This document shows, piece after piece, positions 18,855 through 28,977 of a stretch of DNA of 64,000 bases. Source of the DNA: Sphingomonas sp. Root710. GTDB taxonomy: Bacteria; Pseudomonadota; Alphaproteobacteria; Sphingomonadales; Sphingomonadaceae. The notes under the pieces were generated by a model that had not been told where the DNA came from, made no database searches, and saw nothing but the letters and a program-made list of their open reading frames with translations. Position 1 is the stretch's first letter, and every line of letters starts with the position of its first letter. The stretch lies in assembly GCF_001429065.1 (NCBI RefSeq), contig NZ_LMIB01000001.1, positions 1,001,933 through 1,065,932 of the forward strand. The letters are read 5' to 3'. The position numbers were made by a program, and so were the translations under genes.

Positions 18855-18946
18855 TTGATTGCGCGCGAAGCGTGCCTCCTTATATAGGCTTTCGTTTCGT
18901 CGCGCGCCACCGGCGCGGCAGTGCTAGCCTGTTCCGAAGGATATCG

Positions 18947-19594
18947 ATGCCCGAAGTCATTTTCCCTGGCCCCGAAGGCCGACTCGAAGGCCGTTTCAAC
19001 CCCGGTCCGCGCCCCCGCGCGCCCGTGGCGATGATCCTCCACCCGCACCCGCAGGGCGGCGGCACGATGAACAACCGCATCGTCCAGGCGCTCTATCAGA
19101 CTTTCGTGCGCCGCGGCTTCGCGACGCTGCGCTTCAACTTCCGCGGCGTGGGCAAGAGCCAGGGCACCTTCGACAATGGCATCGGCGAACTCAGCGACGC
19201 CGCCTCGGCGCTCGACTGGGTCCAGTCGATCCATCCCGAGGCGCAGACCACGTGGATCGCCGGCTTCAGCTTCGGCGCGTGGATCGGCATGCAGCTGCTG
19301 ATGCGGCGGCCGGAGATCAAGGGCTTCATCTCGATCGCTCCGCCCGCCAACATGTACGACTTCACCTTCCTGGCGCCCTGCCCGTCATCGGGCATCATCA
19401 TTCAGGGCGACAGCGACGAGGTCGTGACCCCGGGCGCGGTCCAGAAGCTGGTCGACAAGCTGCGGACCCAGCGGCACATCACCATCCACCACGACATCAT
19501 CCCCGGCGCGAATCATTTCTTCGCCGACGAGATGCCCGAGCTGATGACCTCGGTGGACAATTATCTCGACATGCGGCTGACCGGCGACCGCTAG
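18947..19594 (+). CDS. Alpha/beta hydrolase (COG2945-like)
   Basis: The start at 18947 follows GAAGGA. The 215-residue protein has the nucleophile elbow GFSFGAW (Ser near 100), an oxyanion-side HPHPQGGGTMNN motif, an acidic residue after the GDSDEVV strand and catalytic His in GANHFF. This is a small dienelactone-hydrolase-like esterase; the substrate is unknown. It is divergent from the cysteine desulfurase operon with about 90 bp between the starts, a frequent alphaproteobacterial arrangement as far as I recall. Confidence 0.88.
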   Translation: MPEVIFPGPEGRLEGRFNPGPRPRAPVAMILHPHPQGGGTMNNRIVQALYQTFVRRGFATLRFNFRGVGKSQGTFDNGIGELSDAASALDWVQSIHPEAQTTWIAGFSFGAWIGMQLLMRRPEIKGFISIAPPANMYDFTFLAPCPSSGIIIQGDSDEVVTPGAVQKLVDKLRTQRHITIHHDIIPGANHFFADEMPELMTSVDNYLDMRLTGDR

Positions 19595-19603
19595 TTCCCA
19601 CAG

Positions 19604-19630
19604 ATCCTCCCTGGCCAAACCAGGGAGGAT
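19604..19630. terminator. Bidirectional intrinsic terminator
   Basis: ATCCTCCCTGG pairs perfectly with CCAGGGAGGAT around the loop CCAAA. It ends one base before the stop codon of the convergent small gene. T-tracts are short. Confidence 0.75.
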
Positions 19631-19810
19631 TTAACCGCCCAGCGGCAATGTCCATATCGCGACATTACCGAACATAACCAGCCCGGCGGCCAGCATCAGC
19701 AGGCCGCGCTTGCGGTCGCGCCGCCGGACGAGCAGCGTGATCCCGCCGCCGCTGAGCAGCACGCCGCCCAGCATCAGCAACGATAAGGTCAAGGCTGCGG
19801 GCCCCGTCAT
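19631..19810 (-). CDS. Small two-helix membrane protein
   Basis: ATG 19810 is chosen because AGGAGG lies seven bases upstream. The 59-residue protein has two hydrophobic helices separated by a basic turn (VRRRDRKRG). I do not recognise it. It overlaps no confirmed gene, and the divergent kinase gene begins about 100 bp away. Length and the good ribosome-binding site favour a real gene. Confidence 0.65.
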   Translation of the reverse strand: MTGPAALTLSLLMLGGVLLSGGGITLLVRRRDRKRGLLMLAAGLVMFGNVAIWTLPLGG

Positions 19811-19906
19811 CCGTCCTACCTCCTGAAGCGGGCGGTACATCCTCCGGCAAGCCGGGATTTGCAACCCTCGCACGCGCTCGACCATTATTACCGCGTCGGA
19901 GAAGCC

Positions 19907-20728
19907 ATGCACCGCCTCGAGCTATATTCGCTGATCGCCAGCGGCATGAGCGCCGACGTCATCCGGTTGGGCCCGGGCAAGGTGCTCAAGCTGTTCCGCG
20001 ATGGCGTCGCCGACGGCATCATGACCCGCGAGATCGACGGGGCGACCTGGGCCAACGAGGAAGGCCTGCTCGTTCCCCGGCCGATCGGCCGTCGCACGGT
20101 CGAGGGCCGGCAAGGCATCGTTTTCGAGGCGCTGGAGGGCGCCCCGCTTCTCGGCCCGCGATCGGGCTGGCGGATCGTCCGAGCCCGTGCCGCGCTGCGC
20201 AAGCTCGCCGAATATCATGCGCGGATTCACCGGTGCAGCGCGGCGGGACTGGTGCATCACCAGCACGACATATTATGGGTGCGCATCCTGTCCGCCGACA
20301 TCGATGAGGATACGCGCCGCGCCGCCTTGGCCCGCATCCAGGCGATGCCGCGCGGCAACACGCTGTGCCATGGCGACTTCCATCCCGGCAACGCGGTCGA
20401 GACGGCACAAGGGATCGCGGCGGTCGACTGGTCCAGCGCCAGCGCGGGCGATCCCGCCGCCGATGTCGCACGAACCGAAATGCTCCTGCGCTACGGCCTC
20501 TATGGCAAGATGCTACGGCGGTCGCGCATCGCGCGCTGGTTCCGCCATCGCGCGGCCGACTTCTATCTCCGTCACTATCGTCGGATCACCGGCATGGCCG
20601 ACGAGACGATCGCCTATTGGCGCCTGCCGGTCGCCGTGTCGGGCCTGGGCGCCGGAAGCAAGATGCACCGCCCCGGCCTGCTCGCCGCAATCACCCGTTA
20701 CCGCAAGAATATGCCTCTGAATCCCTAG
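19907..20728 (+). CDS. APH-family phosphotransferase (aminoglycoside/choline kinase-like)
   Basis: ATG 19907 follows GGAGAAG; the frame is open upstream but lacks a good start. The 273-residue protein has the kinase-like lysine strand (KVLKLFRDG), a catalytic loop HGDFHPGN near residue 160 and the metal-binding DWSSASAGDPAAD. These are hallmarks of the APH fold used by aminoglycoside, homoserine, choline and fructosamine kinases. The substrate cannot be told from motifs; a resistance role is not implied. Confidence 0.85.
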   Translation: MHRLELYSLIASGMSADVIRLGPGKVLKLFRDGVADGIMTREIDGATWANEEGLLVPRPIGRRTVEGRQGIVFEALEGAPLLGPRSGWRIVRARAALRKLAEYHARIHRCSAAGLVHHQHDILWVRILSADIDEDTRRAALARIQAMPRGNTLCHGDFHPGNAVETAQGIAAVDWSSASAGDPAADVARTEMLLRYGLYGKMLRRSRIARWFRHRAADFYLRHYRRITGMADETIAYWRLPVAVSGLGAGSKMHRPGLLAAITRYRKNMPLNP

Positions 20729-20866
20729 CGTTATTTTCTGCCGATCACACGACAGCGCGGAAAAAGTTACGGTCTCGGTTCGGTGTGCAAGGCAACTTAA
20801 TCCACATCATATTCACCAAGCGATCACTCGGGTTACTGCCTCCGCTCAGGGCAATGAGGGGTGGTC

Positions 20867-21133
20867 ATGAAGTTCAAGCTTGGCGACATGATATCAACCG
20901 AGCGCCCCACGCGGTTCAGCGCTGAACTCGATGGAGCGCCGGCGGTTGTCGAACTCGACAGCAGCGCCGTGATCAAACTGCTGGACAAGTCCCAGACCAC
21001 GGCTCTTACCTCGGCGCTGGAAAAGCGGCGCGATCGGATCGAAGCTGCAGCGCTCAGGCTCGTGCGAGACGGTTTCGTCACCACCGGCGACGACGGGACG
21101 CTGATTGCGGTCTCCGCGCTCGATCTGGATTAA
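20867..21133 (+). CDS. Small conserved-type hypothetical protein (possibly DUF1488-like)
   Basis: ATG 20867 has GAGGGG six bases upstream. The 88-residue protein is predicted soluble and mixed alpha/beta. The stretch RFSAELDGAPAVVELDSSAV faintly resembles DUF1488 proteins, but the match is weak. It lies just upstream of a Crp/Fnr regulator on the same strand. Confidence 0.6.
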   Translation: MKFKLGDMISTERPTRFSAELDGAPAVVELDSSAVIKLLDKSQTTALTSALEKRRDRIEAAALRLVRDGFVTTGDDGTLIAVSALDLD

Positions 21134-21184
21134 CCGGTTCCGCCGCCGCTCCATGACGCGCAAGTTTCAGAAATATCAGCGAAT

Positions 21185-21928
21185 ATGATCCGGCTTCCGG
21201 TGGCTCGTTACAACGAGTTCATAGAACTGTCGCCGGCCGACCTGGCCGCGCTCGGCGAAGCGGGAGGGCCCGAGCTGCGCTATCCGCGCAACCAGCGCAT
21301 CCGCACCCAGGGTGATCGCGTGACATGCGTCTATCTGCTCGTCGATGGCTGGGTTGCTAGCAGCATCGATCTCGCCAATGGCCACCGGCAGATCGTCAAG
21401 ATCCACCTCCCCGGCGATCTGATGGGCGTGCCCAGCATCACCCTCTCGCGCGCCGCGGAGACGCTCACCCCCTTTACCTTGTCGGTCGTCCGACCGGTGC
21501 CCCTGGCGGCGATGGGCTCGATCCTGCTGAGCCGTCCCCGGCTGACCGCCGCCCTGTTCCTGAGCGCGCAGCAGGAGCGGATCATCCTGATGGATCGGAT
21601 CACATCGCTGGGCCGGACCAATTCGGCGCAGCGGCTCGCCACCTTCCTGCTCCACATCTACGATAGGCTGCGGTTTCTCGAACCTGACTTGGGCACCACC
21701 TTCGCGATGCCGATCACGCAGGAACAGATCGCCGATGTAATCGGGCTCACCCCGATTCATGTGAATCGCGTGTTTCGCCGCCTCGAGGCCGCCGGGCTGA
21801 TCATTCGGCAGGGCCGCGACATCACCCTGACCGATCCCGATGCATTGCGCGAAATGTCCGGCATGCCCGAGCGGCGCTGGTTGCGGCAGCCCGAATGGCT
21901 GGCCGGCGACGGCACATCGGCCAGCTGA
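21185..21928 (+). CDS. Crp/Fnr-family transcription regulator
   Basis: The 247-residue protein has an N-terminal cNMP-type beta-barrel (about 15-130), the long dimer helix (about 130-155) and a Crp-type winged helix-turn-helix (PITQEQIADVIGLTPIHVNRVFRRLEAAGLI near 175-205; key residues Thr-Pro-Ile-His-Val-Asn-Arg). It lacks the N-terminal cysteine set of oxygen-sensing Fnr, and the Glu/Arg cAMP contacts of Crp are not obvious, so the signal is unknown. Sphingomonads carry many such regulators. The tRNA-Val gene follows convergently. Confidence 0.9.
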   Translation: MIRLPVARYNEFIELSPADLAALGEAGGPELRYPRNQRIRTQGDRVTCVYLLVDGWVASSIDLANGHRQIVKIHLPGDLMGVPSITLSRAAETLTPFTLSVVRPVPLAAMGSILLSRPRLTAALFLSAQQERIILMDRITSLGRTNSAQRLATFLLHIYDRLRFLEPDLGTTFAMPITQEQIADVIGLTPIHVNRVFRRLEAAGLIIRQGRDITLTDPDALREMSGMPERRWLRQPEWLAGDGTSAS

Positions 21929-21989
21929 ACCGCCGCCCAGGGACGACGAGACGGGCAGCAAGCCTTTTGGTTTCCGGAAAGGTTCAGAG

Positions 21990-22064
21990 TGGTGGGCGCA
22001 GCAGGGATTGAACCTGCGACCCCACCCGTGTGAAGGGTGTGCTCTACCGCTGAGCTATGCGCCC
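21990..22064 (-). tRNA. tRNA-Val (anticodon CAC), CCA encoded
   Basis: Acceptor GGGCGCA pairs with TGCGCCC; the D arm reads GCTCAGCGGTAGAGC; stem CACCC/GGGTG encloses TTCACAC, giving anticodon CAC (codon GUG); T loop GGTTCAATCC. Discriminator A and CCA are encoded at 21990-21993. Confidence 0.95.
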
Positions 22065-22217
22065 ACTCTGATCGAAACGCGGGTGATATCCGCGACGGAG
22101 GTGAGCGGATAGGGCGGGACACCCGCGCTGTCCAGCCCAAAAGCGAAGGCCGCGGCGCCCGGCGGCGTCGCGGTCTCGTTGGTCATCGTCCGGCGCCTTG
22201 ACCGGACGACGACAGGA

Positions 22218-22490
22218 TCAGTTGACGGCGTCCTTCAGCCCCTTGCCGGGCTTGAACTTGGGCTGGCTCGACGCGGCGATCTTCATCGGCTCGCCGGTCC
22301 GGGGATTGCGGCCGGTCGAAGCCTTGCGCTTGCTGACCGAGAAAGTGCCGAATCCGACGAGGCGGACCTCGTCACCCTTTTTAAGCTGGCCGGTAATCGA
22401 ATCGAACACCGCTTCGACCGCCTTCGACGCGTCATTCTTGGTCATGCCGGTCGTCTCGGCGACGGTGCCGATAAGCTCCTGTTTATTCAT
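22218..22490 (-). CDS. hup: DNA-binding protein HU
   Basis: The 90-residue protein starts at ATG 22490 after GGGGATGAAGG. It carries the bacterial histone-like signature GFGTFSVSKRKASTGRNP and ends in the usual basic arm and KPGKGLKDAVN. HU bends and compacts DNA as a dimer. Divergent to nothing nearby; ppk2 lies upstream on the same strand. Confidence 0.96.
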   Translation of the reverse strand: MNKQELIGTVAETTGMTKNDASKAVEAVFDSITGQLKKGDEVRLVGFGTFSVSKRKASTGRNPRTGEPMKIAASSQPKFKPGKGLKDAVN

Positions 22491-22636
22491 GCCTTCATCC
22501 CCTACCCAAATTCTGTGTCTCTTCACGGCACGGCCGGCGTTGCGGCAATGGCGGCCCGCGTTGTGGCCGCGGGCGCGATGCTGCAACAAAGGAGTCATAT
22601 CCGCAAGGGGCGTCGATGGGGCGATCGCCCCCGGGT

Positions 22637-23449
22637 TCAGCCCTTTTTGGGCAGGCCCAGCTGCGCGCGGGCGTAGCGCTCGAATTCGGGGTCCAGCGCG
22701 GGCGGCTCGACCGGCATCGTCCGTTCCAGCATGTCGGCGACATGCGTCAACGCCGCGACCCGCGCGGCCTTCTTGTCATTGCCGTCGACGACCTTCCACG
22801 GCGCCCAGCGCGTGTCGGTTTCGCGGAACATGTCCTTCATCGCGTCAAGATAGTCGGCGCGGCGTGCGCGGTTGCGGAAATCCTCCGGGGTCACCTTCCA
22901 GCGTTTCCACGGATGGTCGAGCCGCTCGGCCAGGCGTTTGTCCTGCTCTTCCTGGGTCACGTGGAGGAACAGCTTTACGATGTTGACGCCATCGGCCTGC
23001 TGCTGCGCTTCGAACTCGTTGATCTCGTCATAGGCCCGGCGCCACAGCCGCTCGCCGGCATAGGCCTCGACCCGTTCGACCAGGACGCGGCCATACCAGC
23101 TACGGTCGAAGATCGCGATGTGCCCAGCGCCGGGCAGCTTCTGCCAGAAGCGCCACAGGAAATGGCGATTGCGCTCCTCCTCGGTCGGCGCGCCGATCGG
23201 CCAGACATGGAAGTGGCGCGGATCCCAGCCCATCGTCAGCCGCTGGATCGCCCCGCCCTTGCCGGCGGCATCCCAGCCCTCGAACAGGATCATGCTGCGC
23301 TGCTTGCAGACCATATGCGCGACCTGCAGCCGCGACAGCCGCTTCTGAACGTCGGCGAGCGCAGCGTCGTAATCGCCGTCGAAGTTCTTGCCTCGCTCAA
23401 AATCTGACAGATCGATGGCCAACGAACGCAACTCCAATACCCGGATCAT
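22637..23449 (-). CDS. ppk2: Polyphosphate kinase 2 (PPK2)
   Basis: The 270-residue protein matches single-domain PPK2 length. Walker A is GWDAAGKGG at 58-66 and Walker B is FDRSWYGR at 114-121; both are diagnostic. PPK2 enzymes use polyphosphate to phosphorylate nucleotides (GDP, ADP or AMP depending on class). The class cannot be settled by eye. Two more polyphosphate genes (ppx and ppk1) lie 6-10 kb away, so this region concentrates polyphosphate metabolism. Confidence 0.95.
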   Translation of the reverse strand: MIRVLELRSLAIDLSDFERGKNFDGDYDAALADVQKRLSRLQVAHMVCKQRSMILFEGWDAAGKGGAIQRLTMGWDPRHFHVWPIGAPTEEERNRHFLWRFWQKLPGAGHIAIFDRSWYGRVLVERVEAYAGERLWRRAYDEINEFEAQQQADGVNIVKLFLHVTQEEQDKRLAERLDHPWKRWKVTPEDFRNRARRADYLDAMKDMFRETDTRWAPWKVVDGNDKKAARVAALTHVADMLERTMPVEPPALDPEFERYARAQLGLPKKG

Positions 23450-23526
23450 TTCCCATAATTATCCGGGAGCGCCATTTTAAGCGCAGGAGATGCTTAATAG
23501 TTTCGGGGGCGTCCAGCTATGGGACA

Positions 23527-23750
23527 TTTTTGGTTAGCCTCAGGCGCCGGCGCGGGCATCCGCCCACTTGGCTATCCTCGCATAAGCTCGGGCGGCCGTT
23601 CGGCCTTGCGGGGCCCTGCCGGGCTCCGACGACGAGATCGGCGTCGGGATGGGCCAGCATCCCGCAAGGCCGAACGGCCGCCGCGCCTTATTGGCGCGAA
23701 GCCAAGCAGGGCGGATGCCCTGCGCCCGGCGTCTGAGGGCTAAAACAAAA
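23527..23750. repeat. 224-bp long-palindrome element (MITE-like)
   Basis: The two halves are inverted copies: outer ends TTTTGGTTAGCCTCAG and CTGAGGGCTAAAACAAAA, then GGCGCC..GGGCATCCGCCC and its complement, then GGGCGGCCGTTCGGCCTTGC and GCAAGGCCGAACGGCCGCC. No reading frame looks real. One arm recurs at 12958-13055. It fills most of the 319-nt gap between ppk2 and aspS. Confidence 0.85.
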
Positions 23751-23768
23751 GGCTCAGGATAGTGGAAC

Positions 23769-25547
23769 CTAGCTTTTGCTAGGTTCGACGATCCTGATGT
23801 TCAATTCGCGAAGCTGCTTGAGCGACACCGGCGACGGCGCGTTCATCATCAGGTCTTCGGCCTTCTGGTTCATCGGGAACAGCACGACCTCGCGGATATT
23901 CGGCTCGTCGGCCAGCAGCATGACGATGCGGTCGATGCCCGGTGCGGAGCCGCCATGCGGCGGCGCGCCATATTTGAACGCGTTGATCATGCCGGTGAAA
24001 TTTTCGTCCACCTGCTCCTTGGTGTAGCCGGCGATCTCGAACGCCTTGTACATAACGTCGAGCTTGTGGTTCCGGATCGCGCCCGACGACAGCTCGACGC
24101 CGTTGCAGACGATGTCATACTGATAGGCGAGGATATCGAGCGGGTCCTTGGTCTCCAGCGCCTCCATCTCGCCCTGCGGCATCGAAAAGGGATTGTGGCT
24201 GAAGTCGATCTTCTTGGCGTCCTCGTCATATTCGTACATCGGGAAGTCGACGACCCAGCAGAATTTGAACACGCCCTGCTCGATCAGGCCCAGTTCCTCG
24301 CCGACGCGGGTCCGCGCCGCGCCTGCCAGCTTGGCGGTCGGCAACTCCTTGCCGGCCGCGAAGAAGACGCCGTCGTCGGGGCCGAGGCCCAACGCGGCGA
24401 TCAGCTTGGCGGTCGCCTCCTCTCCATGATTCTTGGCGATCGGGCCGCCGGCCTCGCCGCCCTTGATGTTGATATAGCCGAGACCGGCATGGCCCTGGGC
24501 GCGCGCCCAGTCGTTCATGTCGTCGAAGAATTTGCGGCTCTTGGCCCCTGCCCCCGGCGCCGGGATCGCGCGGACCACGCCGCCCCCCTCGACGATGCGG
24601 GCGAACAGGCCGAACCCCGATCCCACGAAATGCTCGGTGACGTCGGTGATCTCCAGCGGGTTACGCAGGTCGGGCTTGTCCGAGCCATAGCGCAGCATGG
24701 CGTCGCGATAGGCGATGCGCGGGAATGGTGCGGGCGTGACCGAGCGGCCGTTCGAGAACTCCTCGAACACCCCGTGCAGCACCGGCTCGATTGCCGCGAA
24801 CACATCTTCCTGGGTGACGAAGCTCATCTCGAAGTCGAGCTGATAGAACTCGCCCGGGCTACGGTCGGCGCGGGCGTCCTCATCGCGGAAGCACGGTGCG
24901 ATCTGGAAATAGCGATCGAATCCCGCGACCATCAGCAGCTGCTTGAACATCTGCGGCGCCTGCGGCAGCGCGTAGAACTTGCCCGGATGGACGCGGCTGG
25001 GGACCAGATAGTCACGCGCGCCTTCAGGCGACGACGCCGTCAGGATCGGGGTCTGATATTCGGTGAAGCCCTGCGCGATCATCCGCTGGCGGATCGAGGC
25101 GATCACATTCGAGCGCAGCACGATGTTGGCATGGATGCGGTCGCGGCGCAGATCGAGGAAGCGGTAGCGCAGGCGGATATCCTCGGGATAATCGGCCTCG
25201 CCCGCGACGGGCAGCGGCAGCTCCTGCGCGGCTGACTGGACGCTCACTTCGCGCGCGCGCACTTCGATCGCGCCGGTGGATAGATTGGGGTTCACAGCTT
25301 CGTCGGCGCGCGCGACGACGTCGCCGGTGATCGTCACCACCGATTCGACGCGCAGCCGCTCGAGCTGCTTGAAGGCTTCCGATTCAATGTCGGTGACGAT
25401 CTGCGTCAGGCCGTGATGATCGCGCAGATCGACGAACAGCAGATTGCCATGGTCGCGCTTGCGGTGCACCCAACCCGACAGCCGGACCTTCGATCCGACG
25501 TCCTGGGCGCGGAGCTGGCCGCAATGATGGGTGCGATAGGCATGCAT
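23769..25547 (-). CDS. aspS: Aspartyl-tRNA synthetase
   Basis: I start at ATG 25547 ([13 protein letters not shown]); the frame continues upstream but that part is the divergent promoter region. The 592-residue class II synthetase has the OB-fold anticodon domain ([17 protein letters not shown]), motif 2 ([19 protein letters not shown]; key Arg-Asp-Glu) and motif 3 ([13 protein letters not shown]) plus the bacterial GAD insertion. It charges tRNA-Asp, possibly tRNA-Asn too in organisms using AdT. It is divergent from rnd. Confidence 0.97.
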   Translation of the reverse strand: MHAYRTHHCGQLRAQDVGSKVRLSGWVHRKRDHGNLLFVDLRDHHGLTQIVTDIESEAFKQLERLRVESVVTITGDVVARADEAVNPNLSTGAIEVRAREVSVQSAAQELPLPVAGEADYPEDIRLRYRFLDLRRDRIHANIVLRSNVIASIRQRMIAQGFTEYQTPILTASSPEGARDYLVPSRVHPGKFYALPQAPQMFKQLLMVAGFDRYFQIAPCFRDEDARADRSPGEFYQLDFEMSFVTQEDVFAAIEPVLHGVFEEFSNGRSVTPAPFPRIAYRDAMLRYGSDKPDLRNPLEITDVTEHFVGSGFGLFARIVEGGGVVRAIPAPGAGAKSRKFFDDMNDWARAQGHAGLGYINIKGGEAGGPIAKNHGEEATAKLIAALGLGPDDGVFFAAGKELPTAKLAGAARTRVGEELGLIEQGVFKFCWVVDFPMYEYDEDAKKIDFSHNPFSMPQGEMEALETKDPLDILAYQYDIVCNGVELSSGAIRNHKLDVMYKAFEIAGYTKEQVDENFTGMINAFKYGAPPHGGSAPGIDRIVMLLADEPNIREVVLFPMNQKAEDLMMNAPSPVSLKQLRELNIRIVEPSKS

Positions 25548-25641
25548 GTTATGATCAACTTTCAGGTGAATTTGCGAGCGGAGCGCTTCGCGCGGGCGCG
25601 CAGTGCTTGTCAAGCGTTGTGACCCCGCTATGCAGTCTGCC

Positions 25642-26811
25642 ATGCATATTCACCCCCTGATTACAGACAGCGCGACGCTCGCCAATCTCTGTGCCCGGCT
25701 TTCCAATGCGGCCTTCGTCACGGTCGACACCGAATTCATGCGCGAGAGCACCTATTGGCCCGATCTCTGCCTGATCCAGATCGCGGATAGCGAGGAAGCT
25801 GCCGCGATCGACCCCAAGGCCAAGGATCTCGATCTCACGCCACTGCTCGACCTGCTCGTCGAGAATGACGAGGTGCTCAAGGTCTTCCACGCCGGCGGCC
25901 AGGATCTCGAAATCGTCCACAATCTGACGGGCAAGACCCCGTATCCGCTGTTCGACACCCAGGTCGCGGCGATGGCGATGGGGCTCGGCGAACAGATCGG
26001 CTATTCGAACCTGGTCGAGACGCTGCTCGGCGTGAAACTCGACAAGGGCGCGCGCTTCACCGATTGGGCGCGCCGCCCGCTCGACAAGCGCCAGATCGAC
26101 TATGCGATCGGCGACGTCACCTATCTCGCGCAGCTTTTTCCCCGGATGATCGAGAAGCTGCGCAAGACGGGGCGCGGCAGCTGGCTCGACAATGAGATGG
26201 AGCGGCTCGGCGATCCCGCCAGCTACGCGAACCTCCCCGAACTCGCCTGGACGCGCATCCGCCTGCCCAGCCGCAAGCCCGAGGTGCTGGGCCGCCTCAA
26301 GGCGATCGCCGCATGGCGCGAGCGCGAGGCGCGCTCGAAGAACCTGCCGCGCGGCCGCATCGCCAAGGACGAGACGATCGCCGACATGGCCTCGCACCCG
26401 CCACGCGAGCAGAGCGACCTCGCCCGCGTGCGCGGCCTGTCGCCCAGCTGGGCGCAGAACGACATCGGCGCGCGGCTGATGGCGGCCATCGCCGACGCGC
26501 AGCCGCTCAGCGAGGCTGAAATGCCGCCGCGCGAGGACCGCAAGCCTGGCTTGGGCAAGGAAGGCGCGTTGATCGCCGACCTGCTCAAGCTGCTGCTCAA
26601 GGTCCGCTCGCGCGACGCCGACGTCGCCCCGCGCCTGATCGCCCGCGCCGACGACCTCGAACTGCTCGCCGCGGGGGTGCGAGACCTGCCGCTGCTTCAG
26701 GGCTGGCGGAACGACATCTTTGGCAAGGACGCCCTTGCCCTCGTCGAAGGCCGCCTCGCTTTCAGCGTCCGCAACGGCAAGATGGTGATGTCCGCCCTCG
26801 ACGGGGAGTAA
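25642..26811 (+). CDS. rnd: Ribonuclease D
   Basis: ATG 25642 is chosen; ATG 25630 is also possible, and neither has a strong ribosome-binding site. The 389-residue protein has DEDD-exonuclease residues in VDTEFMRE (near 28-35), [10 protein letters not shown] and YAIGDVTYL, followed by an HRDC domain around 210-285. RNase D trims tRNA 3' ends. The divergent aspS neighbour is conserved in many alphaproteobacteria. Confidence 0.95.
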   Translation: MHIHPLITDSATLANLCARLSNAAFVTVDTEFMRESTYWPDLCLIQIADSEEAAAIDPKAKDLDLTPLLDLLVENDEVLKVFHAGGQDLEIVHNLTGKTPYPLFDTQVAAMAMGLGEQIGYSNLVETLLGVKLDKGARFTDWARRPLDKRQIDYAIGDVTYLAQLFPRMIEKLRKTGRGSWLDNEMERLGDPASYANLPELAWTRIRLPSRKPEVLGRLKAIAAWREREARSKNLPRGRIAKDETIADMASHPPREQSDLARVRGLSPSWAQNDIGARLMAAIADAQPLSEAEMPPREDRKPGLGKEGALIADLLKLLLKVRSRDADVAPRLIARADDLELLAAGVRDLPLLQGWRNDIFGKDALALVEGRLAFSVRNGKMVMSALDGE

Positions 26812-26827
26812 TGTCTCTTAATTTCAA

Positions 26828-26961
26828 CGTCATGCTGAACTTGTTTCAGCATCCACTCTTCCGCGGGCGTGAACTCAGAGGCCCTTGCGGCGGGCGGGCA
26901 GTGCAACCTCTCAGTTCGTCTCCGGCCTCGTGGTGGATGCTGAAACAAGTTCAGCATGACG
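26828..26961. repeat. Composite inverted-repeat element (GTCATGCTGAAC family)
   Basis: Left arm CGTCATGCTGAACTTGTTTC.. (26828-26855) and right arm ..GAAACAAGTTCAGCATGACG (26933-26961) are inverted copies flanking about 77 bp. The right arm also occurs at 50985-51013. It lies between convergent genes. Confidence 0.85.
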
Positions 26962-26980
26962 GCTCTTATATGATTGATTT

Positions 26981-28876
26981 TTAAACCCTCGCGCCCGCCA
27001 GCAGATAGCGCGCACCTGCAATGCTCAGATGGGCATGGTCGAAATAGAGCACTCCCGCTCCCGGCAGATAGGCCGGGCACAGCCGCGCGCCGCATAGCCG
27101 CTGCGCGGGCACGATCCGCGCCGCGCCGGTTTCCTGCGCGATCCGGTCGAGCCGCGCCGACACCAGCGCATCGCCGCGATCGAAGTCGGCGCGCGACTGT
27201 CCGAATCCCGCAGGATCGCCGCCGCGCAGCCGCTCCATCGCCAGCGCGGTTGGCGCGACGAAAGGCATGCGCGGGATGGTGTAGACCAGCGTCACCTCCT
27301 TCCCCGCCGCGTGCAGCGCCAGCGCCGACCGCTCTACCCCGTCGAGCAGCGCAGCCTGGCGCGCGGGCGAGTCGTTCATGAAGCCCAGATAATTGACGAC
27401 CAGCACGATCTCCCGAATGCGCGGATCGCCGCGCAGCTCGCGGAGCCGCTCGTCATTATAGGTCGAACAGGCCGGGCGATGCGGCGCGGCATAGCCGAGC
27501 GAGGGCGGGCAGCCCGACGCGGTAATCTGAAGCACCGATCGCCGCTCGGACGCCAGTTTCTCGCCCATCGCGACGACCAGCTCCGCACCGAAGCTGTCGC
27601 CCCACACCGCCACGCTCGGGGTCGCCCGCCGGTCGCCAAAGGCGCACAGCCGGTCATAGGCGATGACGTCATGCTCTTCCGAATGGCACGCACCGCGATA
27701 GCCGCTATTGTCGCGCGCCGCCGCCACCAGCGTCCGGCCGAGCGGATCGAGCCGTTGCGGCAGGCCATTGCCCAGCACTACGATCGCGGCCGCGGCGGCG
27801 AAAACGGCCATCGTCGCCGCGCCGCCGATCAACACCGGGCGATGCGGCAGCCGCCATTGCAGCACCGGCCGCTCGACATAGCGCCAGGACGCCCAGGCGA
27901 GTGCGAAGGCGACCAGCACCGCCGCCGTCGCCTCGGGCGCGGTCAGCGGGCGAAGTGCGATGTAGCGCCCGAACACCAGCGCGGGCCAATGCCACAGATA
28001 GAGCGAGTAGGAGAGCGACCCGATCAGCACCAGCGGCGCGAAGCCCAGCATGCGCCCGGCCAATGCCTCCTCCTCCTCGCCTGTTGCGATGACCAGCGCC
28101 GCGCCGATGCACGGCGCGAGCGCCGCCAGCCCCGGAAAGGGCCGGTCTTCGGACAGCAACATCAGCGATGCGCCGATCAGCGCCAGTCCTAGCAACGAGA
28201 GCCCGTCGCGGACCTGACCGCTGCCAATCTTCGGATGCGCCCCGACCGCGACGATCGCGCCGATCAGCAGCTCGAAGGCGCGCGGCCAGGGATAATAGAA
28301 GGCGCGCGACGGATCGACGCCCAGTTCGCGGACGCTCCATGCCAGCGACAGGCCTGCCGCGATCCACAGCAGCGCGGACAACCAGGCTGGCCGCCAGCGC
28401 CATATCGCCAGCAGCGCGAGCGGAAAGACCAGATAGAACTGTTCCTCCACCGCCAGCGACCAGGTGTGGAGCAGCGGCTTGAGCTCGGACTGCCCGTCGA
28501 AATAGCCCGACAGATTGTAGAAGAGGAAATTGGCGAAGAAGCCGATCGTGGCGAGACAGGTCCGCGCCAGCTCGCGCAGTTCGGCGGGCGGCAGCATGAT
28601 CAGTCCGATCAGCATCGACGCCGCGAGCATCAGATAGAGCGCGGGAAACAGCCGCTTGATCCGGCGGACATAAAAACTGGCGACGCTGAACCGGCCCTCC
28701 TGCAATTCCTGATGGAGGATGCGGGTGATCAGATAGCCCGAGATGACGAAGAAGATGTCGACCCCGACGAAACCGCCGGGCAGCGACTCAGGGAAGGCGT
28801 GGAAGAGAACGACGGGGAGCACGGCGAGCGCGCGCAAACCCTGAATGTCGCGCCGGAAACGGTGCGCGTCGGCCAT
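26981..28876 (-). CDS. Acyltransferase 3/SGNH two-domain O-acyltransferase (OafA-like)
   Basis: The 631-residue protein begins with the acyltransferase-3 signature: IQGLRALAVLPVVLFH (His26) and GGFVGVDIFFVISGYLI. About 10-11 membrane helices follow to roughly residue 375. The C-terminal domain is SGNH-hydrolase-like, with GDSFGAE near 425 and a DHAHLS (Asp-x-x-His) near 612. Such proteins O-acetylate polysaccharides or lipids: the membrane part moves acyl groups and the SGNH part transfers them in the periplasm. It interrupts an otherwise conserved rnd-ppx-ppk1 block and may be a lineage-specific insertion. Confidence 0.93.
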   Translation of the reverse strand: MADAHRFRRDIQGLRALAVLPVVLFHAFPESLPGGFVGVDIFFVISGYLITRILHQELQEGRFSVASFYVRRIKRLFPALYLMLAASMLIGLIMLPPAELRELARTCLATIGFFANFLFYNLSGYFDGQSELKPLLHTWSLAVEEQFYLVFPLALLAIWRWRPAWLSALLWIAAGLSLAWSVRELGVDPSRAFYYPWPRAFELLIGAIVAVGAHPKIGSGQVRDGLSLLGLALIGASLMLLSEDRPFPGLAALAPCIGAALVIATGEEEEALAGRMLGFAPLVLIGSLSYSLYLWHWPALVFGRYIALRPLTAPEATAAVLVAFALAWASWRYVERPVLQWRLPHRPVLIGGAATMAVFAAAAAIVVLGNGLPQRLDPLGRTLVAAARDNSGYRGACHSEEHDVIAYDRLCAFGDRRATPSVAVWGDSFGAELVVAMGEKLASERRSVLQITASGCPPSLGYAAPHRPACSTYNDERLRELRGDPRIREIVLVVNYLGFMNDSPARQAALLDGVERSALALHAAGKEVTLVYTIPRMPFVAPTALAMERLRGGDPAGFGQSRADFDRGDALVSARLDRIAQETGAARIVPAQRLCGARLCPAYLPGAGVLYFDHAHLSIAGARYLLAGARV

Positions 28877-28977
28877 AGCTACTCCGGTAGCGGGGCCCCC
28901 TTGTCGTTACAGGGTCACAGCGCCGGGCCCGGCTCAAGCCGCTGTCGGCAGACCGCCGGAAAAACGCGGGAAACGGA

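Noticed and set aside
22186-22209. TCGTCCGG/CCGGACGA hairpin downstream of hup as a terminator
   Set aside because: No T-run follows on the minus strand, so it is not a convincing intrinsic terminator.
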